The position numbers and the translations under genes are program-made. Shown here piece by piece: positions 57,585 to 64,000 of a stretch of DNA of 64,000 nucleotides (its first letter is position 1; each line of letters starts with the position of its first letter). Under the pieces are notes generated by a model. The model saw nothing but the letters and a program-made list of their open reading frames with translations, was not told where the DNA came from and did not search any database. Source of the stretch: Eutrophomonas brisbanensis (GTDB taxonomy: Bacteria; Pseudomonadota; Gammaproteobacteria; Burkholderiales; Eutrophovitaceae); NCBI GenBank assembly GCA_038141705.1, contig JAYQIQ010000004.1, positions 62,001-126,000 on the forward strand, given 5' to 3'.

Positions 57585-58739
57585 ATGCCATTTGATTTTG
57601 AATCAACAATAAACCGTCAAAACACGTGGAGCACCAAGTGGAGCAAATACTCGAACCCTGATGTCATACCCATGTGGGTAGCAGATATGGATTTTGAAAC
57701 CGCTCCGGTGATCAAGGAGGCACTGCTTAATCGCGTTCAACATGGAATTTTTGGATACACCAAACCGACCAGAGATCTAAACCAAGCAGTCTGCCAATAT
57801 CTAAATAGAGATTTCGACTGGGCAATCGATGCAGACTGGATAGTATGGCTCCCGAGCCTTGTTGTTGGATTGAGCGTCGTGAGCCGGGCCTTTGCAAATA
57901 AAGGAGAAGGTGTTCTTACCAACGTGCCGATTTATCCTCCTTTTCTATCCGCACCCCGCTTAGGTGGAAGAGAGGCCATAACAGCACCGCTAACGAAATC
58001 CAAAAATCGCTGGGTTATGGATTTTGATGCCTTAGAAGAGGCCATCACAGCACAGACACGCGTCATGCTTTTTTGCAGCCCTCACAATCCAACCGGGAGA
58101 GTCTGGGATAGAGAGGAATTGAAGGAGTTAGTCTCTTTTTGTCATAAACATAACCTGGTCCTTGTGTCCGATGAAATACACTCGGGTTTGATTATGGACA
58201 TCGATAAAAAACATATTCCTAGCGCAACGATTAATGAAGCAGAAGACATTACGGTGACACTACTTTCTGCTAGCAAAACATTCAATCTGCCCGGACTCGG
58301 TTGTGCGTTTGCGATCATCAAAAATCCAACATTAAGAAAGCAAATGCAAAAAACGATGGCCGGCATCGTTCACCATGTTGGCGCTTTAGGGTACACCGCG
58401 ACATTCGCTGCTCTGAAAGACGGTCAGGATTGGCAAATCGCACTGGTTGATTACCTGAGAGAGAATCGAGATTTAGTGGAGAGATCATTTCACGATTATC
58501 GATTTTTTAATGTGAATCATACTGAGGCGACCTATTTATCTTGGATAGATGTCAGAGATATGCCTATGGAAAATCCAGCGAACTATTTCGAACAACATGG
58601 TGTCGGTCTCTATGATGGGGCTGACTTTGGCGCACCGGGGTTTCTGCGAGTAAACTTTGCGTGCCCAAGGCCGCTACTCAAGTCCGCTATCGATAGAATC
58701 ACGGACGCGCTTGAAAACGCGGACGCTGAGATACGATAG
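57585..58739 (+). CDS. patB: PatB/MalY-type PLP-dependent C-S lyase (aminotransferase fold I)
   Basis: 384 residues. The PLP Lys is in LLSASKTFNLPGLG; other marks are IPMWVADMDFETAPVIKEAL near the start, FCSPHNPTGRVWDREELKEL, VSDEIHSGLI and LRVNFACPRPLL near the end. Relatives cleave cystathionine or cysteine conjugates (PatB, MalY, CBL-like). It starts two bases after the dnaE2 stop, so it is almost surely co-transcribed with the SOS cassette, which is unusual; the reason is unknown. Confidence 0.88.
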   Translation: MPFDFESTINRQNTWSTKWSKYSNPDVIPMWVADMDFETAPVIKEALLNRVQHGIFGYTKPTRDLNQAVCQYLNRDFDWAIDADWIVWLPSLVVGLSVVSRAFANKGEGVLTNVPIYPPFLSAPRLGGREAITAPLTKSKNRWVMDFDALEEAITAQTRVMLFCSPHNPTGRVWDREELKELVSFCHKHNLVLVSDEIHSGLIMDIDKKHIPSATINEAEDITVTLLSASKTFNLPGLGCAFAIIKNPTLRKQMQKTMAGIVHHVGALGYTATFAALKDGQDWQIALVDYLRENRDLVERSFHDYRFFNVNHTEATYLSWIDVRDMPMENPANYFEQHGVGLYDGADFGAPGFLRVNFACPRPLLKSAIDRITDALENADAEIR

Positions 58740-58744
58740 ATCCG

Positions 58745-59086
58745 TTAGCTTTTATTTTTATCCGACTTCCCCGTGTTAATCGGAAAAATTTGACCAGCCA
58801 CCCCTAAAAGAACGACTTTCGGCCCTTCGAAACAGCCCAAATCTATTGTGTACAAACTAAATACAAAGTAGTTCTCAAATTCCGGAGAAAAAGGTTCATC
58901 TACAAAACAAGGAAGCCCACTCAATAATTCCAGTATGGGCGTCAAAATATTCCCCTCTTTTGACAACATTTTCTTTGCAATTTCATTTTTTGCAATTTTG
59001 TCACCAACATACCCCTCAAAGTCATTCTCCGAAGGATTGTTGGCAGCTAAAACAACTGCAAGTATTGCCAATAAAATAAGTTTCAT
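58745..59086 (-). CDS. DUF4359-like secreted protein
   Basis: 113 residues from the ATG at 59086: a short hydrophobic signal (MKLILLAILAVVLAANN), then NPSENDFEGYVGDKIAKNEI and two cysteines (GLPCFVDE, LGCFEG). The start and the NPSxxDF pattern resemble DUF4359. The C-terminal part ends VAGQIFPINTGKSDKNKS. No function is known. A longer frame start (59164) lies inside the nuclease gene and is rejected. Confidence 0.7.
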   Translation of the reverse strand: MKLILLAILAVVLAANNPSENDFEGYVGDKIAKNEIAKKMLSKEGNILTPILELLSGLPCFVDEPFSPEFENYFVFSLYTIDLGCFEGPKVVLLGVAGQIFPINTGKSDKNKS

Positions 59087-59103
59087 CTCTAATGAACCCC
59101 TAT

Positions 59104-59605
59104 CTACTTTCTCTTCTGCTGCCGACGCCAATCCCAAGGTGAGACAGGTGATGCTTCGGCCCACAAACCTAACTTATCTTTTCTTGCCTTACTCTCTGCC
59201 TCTGCATAAACCTCACGATCACCTGGTGACTGATCTTTTGAATATGCCCGATACCACCAAGCGTTTCCCAACTCCAATTGCCGCAAATTCATGTCGGCTC
59301 CATCAAAAAATATCTTACACAACCAACGCTTGTAACGATCTTTTTTCTCACACCTCGCTTTGATTTGTTTACCTTCAATAGTCTCTTCTAGATAATTTTT
59401 AGATACTAGGCCATGCGGCTGATCTTTCTCCGGAGCATCAATTCCCACCAATCTTATTTTTATCTTGTCCCCGTTCTTAACTAACACCGTAACGGTGTCG
59501 CCATCCGCCACCCGAGTCACAGTCCCGGTAAACTCTTCGGCCTCGCGTCGAAATGGACACCCCAACAAGAAAGATAAGAAAAAGAAATCTAAGTAGAAAG
59601 TTCAT
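59104..59605 (-). CDS. secreted thermonuclease-family (SNase) nuclease (one frameshift)
   Basis: About 166 residues. A signal peptide (MNFLLRFLFLIFLVGVSI) from the ATG at 59605 is in a different frame from the nuclease body; a surplus base at about 59545-59552 explains it. The body reads FTGTVTRVADGDTVTVLVKN, IKIRLVGIDAPEKDQPHG with the catalytic Arg and Asp, then KKDRYKRWLCKIFFDGADMN and NAWWYRAYSKD. Calcium-dependent phosphodiesterase on DNA and RNA is the expected activity, in the periplasm or outside. Confidence 0.9.
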
Positions 59606-59690
59606 ATTTAAATTCAATCAGTATTACCAATAACCGATCGGTATTTTCTGATAATGTTTCCAAATTATTGCTGCCATATTTGGAATAACC

Positions 59691-60086
59691 ATGCCCGCTA
59701 TCGGAATGAATCATTTCACTATCTTGACTAACGACCTCGATAAGACACTTGAATTTTATAACGACTTACTAGGCTTAGTACCAGGAGACCGACCACCACT
59801 GCCGTTTCCGGGCGCTTGGCTCTATGCTGGCGAACAGGCCGTGCTTCACGTGATTGCTGGGCGTCAACTGCCAGCTAATGCCGCGGGCGTTATCGACCAC
59901 ATGGCATTTTCGGCAGAGAATCTAATTGAGACAGTCAATAAGCTCGAAGCAAGAGGGTTAGAGTATGCCCTACGCCAAGTCACGCCCAAAGACCCCTGGC
60001 AACTTTTCTTTCACGACCCCTCGGGGGCAAAGGTAGAACTAGACTACCCGAGTGACGAGGCCCTTCCAGCAACAAACCAGTCTTAA
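59691..60086 (+). CDS. VOC family (glyoxalase/bleomycin-resistance) protein
   Basis: 131 residues with the paired beta-alpha-beta-beta-beta modules of the vicinal oxygen chelate fold. Starts MNHFTILTNDLDKTLEFYND (His8-type ligand), then LHVIAGRQ, GVIDHMAFSAENLIETVNKL and the C-terminal FFHDPSGAKVELDYP with the Glu ligand. Substrate cannot be told. The 3' end overlaps the next, convergent gene by four bases. Confidence 0.85.
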   Translation: MPAIGMNHFTILTNDLDKTLEFYNDLLGLVPGDRPPLPFPGAWLYAGEQAVLHVIAGRQLPANAAGVIDHMAFSAENLIETVNKLEARGLEYALRQVTPKDPWQLFFHDPSGAKVELDYPSDEALPATNQS

Positions 60087-60313
60087 TTCTGTTTGTTTTC
60101 CTGCTGTTGATACGTAGATTCTTCGGCGCTTGAAGAATCTTCGGTGGAATTAGCTTCTTTTATTTTTTCAATCGGAATATTTCGCTCGTTCTTATAGTAT
60201 TCGATCCAATTATTCACGTTGCCCTCTTCGATTTCGATTGCGGCATCCTTAGCACCAATAATTTGGATATCAATCAATAGTGCAAAAAGAATCGATAATA
60301 TCAGCCTGAACAC
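60083..60313 (-). CDS. small secreted hypothetical protein
   Basis: 76 residues: a signal peptide (MFRLILSILFALLIDIQIIG) followed by a charged mature part with NVNNWIEYYKNERNIPIEKI and a Ser/Glu/Gln-rich tail (TEDSSSAEESTYQQQENKQN). I do not recognise it. Its overlap with the VOC gene end (four bases) is normal for convergent genes. Confidence 0.5.
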   Translation of the reverse strand: MFRLILSILFALLIDIQIIGAKDAAIEIEEGNVNNWIEYYKNERNIPIEKIKEANSTEDSSSAEESTYQQQENKQN

Positions 60314-60465
60314 TTATATTCGCTCCCAACTAGAACCTATCACTAACCAACCGTTGGTTAATTTTTTTTGCTTATCTCATCGTGATTTTGCAGTGCACAT
60401 TGTCTGCATAAACTGAGAGGTGTATGTTGAGATCATAATAAAAAATCATATCTTCGGGGGAATTT

Positions 60466-60834
60466 ATGAGATTTGTTTTGATCTTTCTAGCGGTCGGGCT
60501 GCTGCCAACTAACGTCCTTTCTGACCAACTCCAAGAGGTGCAATTGACACAGCAAGAGTGTATGGAGGGTGGAGACTTCATAAAAAATGCGGCATTCTCT
60601 AGAGATAACGGTGTTGATCGTGAATTTTTTTTAGGTATACTCGAGGAGGATATTGAAGTCATCCGGTCCTTCCCCATTAATCTTCGATGGTTTGTTAAAG
60701 GACCGAGTTCGGAGCTACTACTAAAGTCTGCTGCGAAAGAAGTATTCGACTTTCCTACAACGCCCAGAAGGCATCAGATAAATTTCATTGATCAATGCCT
60801 TGAGTCTCCAGATTGGAGACTCAGATCACTCTGA
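60466..60834 (+). CDS. small secreted hypothetical protein
   Basis: 122 residues with a signal peptide (MRFVLIFLAVGLLPTNVLSD) and a mature part with two cysteines (QECMEGG and DQCLESPDW), perhaps a disulfide. GGGGG precedes the start at a good distance. No family recognised. The last codons contain a perfect inverted repeat (60802-60822). Confidence 0.55.
   Translation: MRFVLIFLAVGLLPTNVLSDQLQEVQLTQQECMEGGDFIKNAAFSRDNGVDREFFLGILEEDIEVIRSFPINLRWFVKGPSSELLLKSAAKEVFDFPTTPRRHQINFIDQCLESPDWRLRSL
60802..60822. repeat. perfect inverted repeat at the end of a small gene
   Basis: GAGTCTCCA-GAT-TGGAGACTC forms a 9-bp stem with a 3-nt loop. It lies within the last codons of the small secreted protein gene and is not followed by a T-run, so it may protect the 3' end of the transcript or be a partial terminator. 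Confidence 0.7.
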
Positions 60835-60884
60835 CAACTTCAGGTCTGATGATTATTGAAGCGTTTATTTAAGAGGGAGAGGAA

Positions 60885-60961
60885 TGGCGCGCCCGGCAGG
60901 AATCGAACCCACGACCCCCTGGTTCGAAGCCAGGTACTCTATCCAGCTGAGCTACGGGCGC
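60885..60961 (-). tRNA. tRNA-Arg (UCG)
   Basis: A 77-nt cloverleaf read on the minus strand. The acceptor stem is GCGCCCG paired with CGGGCGC, discriminator G and CCA encoded. The anticodon arm CCTGG-CTTCGAA-CCAGG gives anticodon UCG, for codon CGA. The T-loop is TTCGATT. It is a near-copy of the adjacent tRNA-Arg, differing mainly in the anticodon and T arms. Confidence 0.95.
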
Positions 60962-60975
60962 GTTTAGCAATCTTC

Positions 60976-61052
60976 TGGCGCGCCCGACACGATTCGAACG
61001 TGTGACCCCCTGCTTCGTAGGCAGATACTCTATCCAGCTGAGCTACGGGCGC
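60976..61052 (-). tRNA. tRNA-Arg (ACG)
   Basis: A 77-nt cloverleaf on the minus strand. The acceptor and D arm are identical to the neighbouring tRNA-Arg; the anticodon loop CTACGAA gives anticodon ACG, which becomes ICG and reads CGU, CGC and CGA. The T-loop is TTCGAAT and CCA is encoded. Fifteen bases separate the two, so they come from one transcript. Confidence 0.96.
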
Positions 61053-61093
61053 GCAGAGCATGCGAGTATAGCAAAAGTGTCTCCATCAGTGCA

Positions 61094-61121
61094 TTGAGAT
61101 TAGTAAAATAGGCGATAAATA
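61094..61121 (+). promoter_or_regulatory. possible lysC promoter
   Basis: TTGAGA (61094-61099) and TAAATA (61116-61121) with a 16-bp spacer, followed by a leader of about 45 nt to the lysC start. The leader has a weak hairpin (CCTTTT paired with AAAAGG). No lysine riboswitch is visible; it would need far more sequence. Confidence 0.35.
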
Positions 61122-61171
61122 ATATAAAATTACGCCCTTTTCCTCGGGTAAAAAGGTATTTTTCGTTTCTC

Positions 61172-62422
61172 ATGGCACTAATTGTTCAAAAATATGGTGG
61201 CACCTCGGTGGGTTCAGTCGAAAGAATCCAGAACGTCGCACGTCGTGTCGCTAAATGGAAAAACGCTGGGCATGATGTTGTAGTCGTGGTTTCCGCTATG
61301 TCCGGTGAGACCAATCGCCTGATTGATCTTGCTCGAGCGATTCAGCCGATACCAGATCGTAGGGAACTCGACGTGGTCGCGTCGACAGGCGAACAGGTAA
61401 CGATCGGGCTTTTATCCATGGCGCTAATGAGCCTTGGAGTACCCGCCAAATCTTACAATGGAAGTCAGGTACGGCTATTAACCGACAGCGCTCACACAAA
61501 GGCGAGAATTCTCGAAATTGACAATAAAAACATTCAAGCTGACCTGCGTCGCGGAAAAGTAGTGGTTGTTGCCGGGTTTCAGGGTGTGGACGCTGAGGGC
61601 AATATAACTACTCTCGGACGCGGGGGCTCTGATACTTCTGGCGTCGCTATTGCGGCGGCTTTGGGGGCAGATGAGTGCCAAATTTTCACGGATGTCGACG
61701 GCGTATACACCACAGACCCAAGATTAGTGCCTGAAGCGAGGCGCCTCAGTACGATAACGTTTGAGGAAATGCTTGAAATGGCTAGCTTGGGATCCAAAGT
61801 TCTTCAGATCCGCTCAGTTGAATTTGCGGGAAAATATAAAGTTAAGCTTCGCGTATTGTCTAGTCTTACCGACCCTGATATCGCACTTAATGAAGCGGAA
61901 AACTCTGGAACGTTAATTACTTTCGAGGAAGATAAAATGAGGGAGACCGCTCTTGTATCCGGCAGCGCCTTTAATAGAGATGAAGCCAAAGTAACAGTAC
62001 TTGGCGTCCCTGATACTCCAGGGGTCGCTTTTAAGATTCTCAAACCAATATCGGACGCAAATATCGAAGTCGATGTGATTGTGCAAAACGTCAGCACGGA
62101 TGGAAAAACCGACTTTTCGTTCACCGTTCATCGTAACGACTATGAGCGCACTCTCGAGAACTTGAAGATTGTTGCGAAGGACATCGGAGCACGCGACGTT
62201 ACCGGAGACGACAAAATTTGTAAGGTTGGGTTAGTCGGCGTTGGTATGCGGTCGCATGTTGGTGTCGCGAGCAAGATGTTTGAAGCCCTATCGAAGGAAG
62301 GAGTCAATATTCAGATGATTTCGACATCTGAGATCAAAATCACTGCGGTTATTGATGAAAAATATATGGAGTTAGCAGTGAGAGCGCTTCATCAAGCATT
62401 CGATTTAGCTACTTCAAACTAG
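61172..62422 (+). CDS. lysC: aspartate kinase
   Basis: 416 residues; phosphorylates aspartate, the first step toward lysine, threonine and methionine. The start IVQKYGGTSVGSVERIQNVA and the middle TLGRGGSDTSGVAIAAALGA with CQIFTDVDGVYTTDPRLVPE are the catalytic signatures. Two ACT domains follow (VLGVPDTPGVAFKIL; VGVGMRSHVGVASKMFEAL), so feedback inhibition by lysine/threonine is expected. Upstream of tRNA-Ser, as commonly seen in Betaproteobacteria. Confidence 0.97.
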   Translation: MALIVQKYGGTSVGSVERIQNVARRVAKWKNAGHDVVVVVSAMSGETNRLIDLARAIQPIPDRRELDVVASTGEQVTIGLLSMALMSLGVPAKSYNGSQVRLLTDSAHTKARILEIDNKNIQADLRRGKVVVVAGFQGVDAEGNITTLGRGGSDTSGVAIAAALGADECQIFTDVDGVYTTDPRLVPEARRLSTITFEEMLEMASLGSKVLQIRSVEFAGKYKVKLRVLSSLTDPDIALNEAENSGTLITFEEDKMRETALVSGSAFNRDEAKVTVLGVPDTPGVAFKILKPISDANIEVDVIVQNVSTDGKTDFSFTVHRNDYERTLENLKIVAKDIGARDVTGDDKICKVGLVGVGMRSHVGVASKMFEALSKEGVNIQMISTSEIKITAVIDEKYMELAVRALHQAFDLATSN

Positions 62423-62487
62423 CGCGGCAGGGCTCATTCCAATACAATATTGCCCAAGAGTGATACGTATCTCGTCGCAGACGAGAT

Positions 62488-62580
62488 GGAGAGTTGGCCG
62501 AGTGGCTGAAGGCGCTCCCCTGCTAAGGGAGTATAGGGTTTATAGCCCTATCGAGGGTTCGAATCCCTCACTCTCCGCCA
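62488..62580 (+). tRNA. tRNA-Ser (GCU)
   Basis: A 93-nt class II tRNA with a long variable arm. Acceptor GGAGAGT pairs with ACTCTCC, then G and CCA encoded. The anticodon arm CTCCC-CTGCTAA-GGGAG gives anticodon GCU for AGC/AGU codons. The variable arm has the stem TAGGG...CCCTA. The T-loop is TTCGAAT. Confidence 0.97.
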
Positions 62581-62615
62581 AATTTAGAGAGATTCTCTCC
62601 CTGACAGCTTGGCCA

Positions 62616-63100
62616 TCACACTTCATTCGTCTTCCTCAGCAATAGAACCGACACGGACGCGGCAATTCCCTCCTCGCGTCCAATCGTCCCAAGACGCTCG
62701 GTCGTTTTAGCTTTTACGTTGATTAGATTTTTTCGAGATTTAGCAGCTTGCCTAAACGCGTCTTAATTTGATCGATATAACTCCGCAGTCGTGGTCGCTG
62801 AGCATATACAGTAGCATCTACATTACTAATGATGTAGTTCTGCGCATAAACCAAATCTAGCGCATGCAAAACAAACTGACTACTATCTGCACCTCTCCAC
62901 TTCGGATCATCATCGGGAAAATGTGTTCCTATATCGTCAGCTCCCAAAGCGCCGAGTAACGCGTCGCAAAGCGCATGTAAGAGCACATCTGCATCTGAGT
63001 GCCCGTCGAGACCTTTTTCATGAGGCACTGAGACTCCTCCAATAAGAAGCTCTTTACCGTCCACTAGGCGATGTATGTCGAAACCTTCGCCAATCTTGAT
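62616..63100 (-). CDS. ispF: 2-C-methyl-D-erythritol 2,4-cyclodiphosphate synthase (one frameshift, start unclear)
   Basis: About 161 residues, zinc enzyme of the MEP isoprenoid pathway. The N-terminal KIGEGFDIHRLVDGKELLIG has the metal-binding Asp and His; GLDGHSDADVLLHALCDALL and GDIGTHFPD equivalents (DDIGTHFPDDDPKW) follow. One A missing from a six-A run at about 62728-62733 breaks the frame; restored, the end reads NLINVKAKTTERLGTIGREE. No ATG, GTG or TTG precedes the FDIH motif in frame and a TAA lies just upstream. Either an ATC/ATT start near 63100 is used, or another indel hides the start or a fusion with ispD. Confidence 0.9.
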
Positions 63101-63111
63101 ATCACCTGCTT

Positions 63112-63814
63112 TCAGGCCAACCTCCCCTTAAGAATTGATTCAGCGCGCGAAATATCACCTGAGAATGTGATCTTTATATTATCAGGAGAGGATTCAACAA
63201 GGCGTGAACTTAAACCAATCCCCTCAATGGCTCCTGACTCATCTGTGATTTTATCAAGATCGCACGTATTCAAGGCCCGCAAAAGCAACTCGAATCGAAA
63301 CATTTGCGGCGTTTGAGCAGCCCACAACCTTTCTCTAGAGACCGTCTCAGAAACAAAGCTCTCAGACGGTTGCTAGCTTTAGAGTATCTGATACCGGGAT
63401 AGCCAATAAACCACCGACCTCTTCATTCTGAAGAGAATTTATTAGCTTTTGTATCAACTCCACCGTGATCAACGGCCGAGCCGCATCGTGGACCAAAACC
63501 CAATCTTTGGGATCGACATCATTTTCTATCTTTATAAGCGCATTTCGAACCGTCTCTGCCCTTGTAGCTCCACCCAATTTAAGAACTCGAACCTTTCTGC
63601 CATTAGTCTCCAGACTAAGGGATTCAACATATTGATCTTCAGGAGACACAACTACGTAAACGGATTCGATGCATGCTTGACTAGAAAAAGTATCGACTGA
63701 TCTTTTTAGAACAGGGACGCCTCCTAACTCGGCGTACTGCTTAGATGGTCCGCTGCTTCCGCGAAAACGAGACCCATGGCCTGCAGCCGGAATGATTACG
63801 TGATATCTGTTCAT
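63112..63814 (-). CDS. ispD: 2-C-methyl-D-erythritol 4-phosphate cytidylyltransferase (one frameshift)
   Basis: About 234 residues; joins MEP to CTP. The first frame starts YHVIIPAAGHGSRFRGSSGP with SKQYAEL (nucleotide loop) and has WVLVHDAARPLI and LLAIPVSDTLKLATV. The second frame continues LWAAQTPQMFRFELLLRAL and ITDESGAIEGIG. Two bases are missing from a TCTC repeat at about 63363; restored, the joint reads TVSESFVSETVSRERLWAAQ. The gene ends 12 bp before the ispF coding region. Confidence 0.94.
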
Positions 63815-64000
63815 TTAATAGTTAATCCTAAGAGGTACGACAATTATACGATTGATAACCAAATGCTAAGCGTAACAGGAGTAGGTAATTTATAATCCGG
63901 CCCTTTTACGCGATTTATCAGGTTTTGGCGAATAGTATTGCTCACCCTATAAAAAATAGTTTACGGATAGCATCTAGGTCTGGAGGGGGATTTTTGATTC
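63815..64000. other. intergenic region at the right edge
   Basis: 186 bp upstream of ispD with no open frame of note. It is A+T-rich. A purine-rich stretch GGAGGGGG at about 63981 could be the ribosome site of a plus-strand gene starting just beyond the window; in related gene orders mfd is divergent from ispD, so that is a candidate, by inference only. Confidence 0.4.

Noticed and set aside
61130..61171. Lysine riboswitch in the lysC leader
   Set aside because: The leader is about 45 nt, far too short for the known lysine riboswitch.

Overview
The window is bacterial chromosome at roughly 47-50 % G+C by eye, densely packed with conserved genes. Several gene orders are familiar from Betaproteobacteria: tsaB-rimI-udg-alr-radA, lysC followed by tRNA-Ser(GCU), and ispD-ispF. 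I read it as a betaproteobacterium, probably Burkholderiales-like, with moderate confidence. It is an inference from gene order and protein style; no database was searched.

Layout: (1) 1-7.5 kb, fatty-acyl/acyl-CoA catabolism: partial ETF-ubiquinone oxidoreductase, DUF2147, thioesterase, a DmdC/FadE-type acyl-CoA dehydrogenase, etfA-etfB and a DmdB-type acyl-CoA ligase. (2) 7.5-17.7 kb, housekeeping (radA, alr, udg, rimI, tsaB, ctaA) and a second acyl-CoA set (lambda-crystallin-type dehydrogenase, BKACE, thiolase, acyl-CoA dehydrogenase). (3) 17.8-23.3 kb, a strongly degraded region: the C-terminal part of a giant repeat adhesin (YDG and autotransporter-strand repeats) and a tandem duplication of a two-gene unit (SoxYZ-like carrier plus an unrecognised gene). 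No frame stays open there. (4) 23.3-36.3 kb, metal and envelope genes: HupE/UreJ, a DmeF-like Co/Ni exporter, a cytochrome c, a copper set (small secreted protein, TolC, multicopper oxidase, CusF-like), a zinc-uptake set (small protein, porin, ZnuA, ZnuB), an M48 protease and an HNH nuclease. (5) 36.3-40.7 kb, a GltD-like iron-sulfur oxidoreductase, formate-THF ligase and a methyltransferase. (6) 40.8-51.5 kb, one continuous operon urtABCDE-ureDABCEFG for urea import and hydrolysis, preceded by an excellent sigma-54 promoter and NtrC-like sites. (7) 51.8-58.7 kb, the SOS mutagenesis cassette lexA-imuA-imuB-dnaE2 with a PatB-like PLP enzyme attached, under a near-perfect SOS box. (8) 58.7-64 kb, small secreted proteins, a nuclease, two tRNA-Arg, lysC, tRNA-Ser and ispD-ispF.

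About 21 otherwise well-conserved genes carry single small indels, mostly in homopolymers, and one carries an in-frame stop. This looks like uncorrected long-read sequence error rather than biology. For these genes the full span of the gene is given and the break located. The 17.8-23.3 kb region is far worse than the rest and is either true gene decay or a misassembled repeat.

I found no CRISPR array, insertion sequence or prophage. The best-supported regulatory observations are the sigma-54/NtrC control region of the urea operon and the SOS-box promoter of lexA, which share one 360-bp divergent intergenic region.
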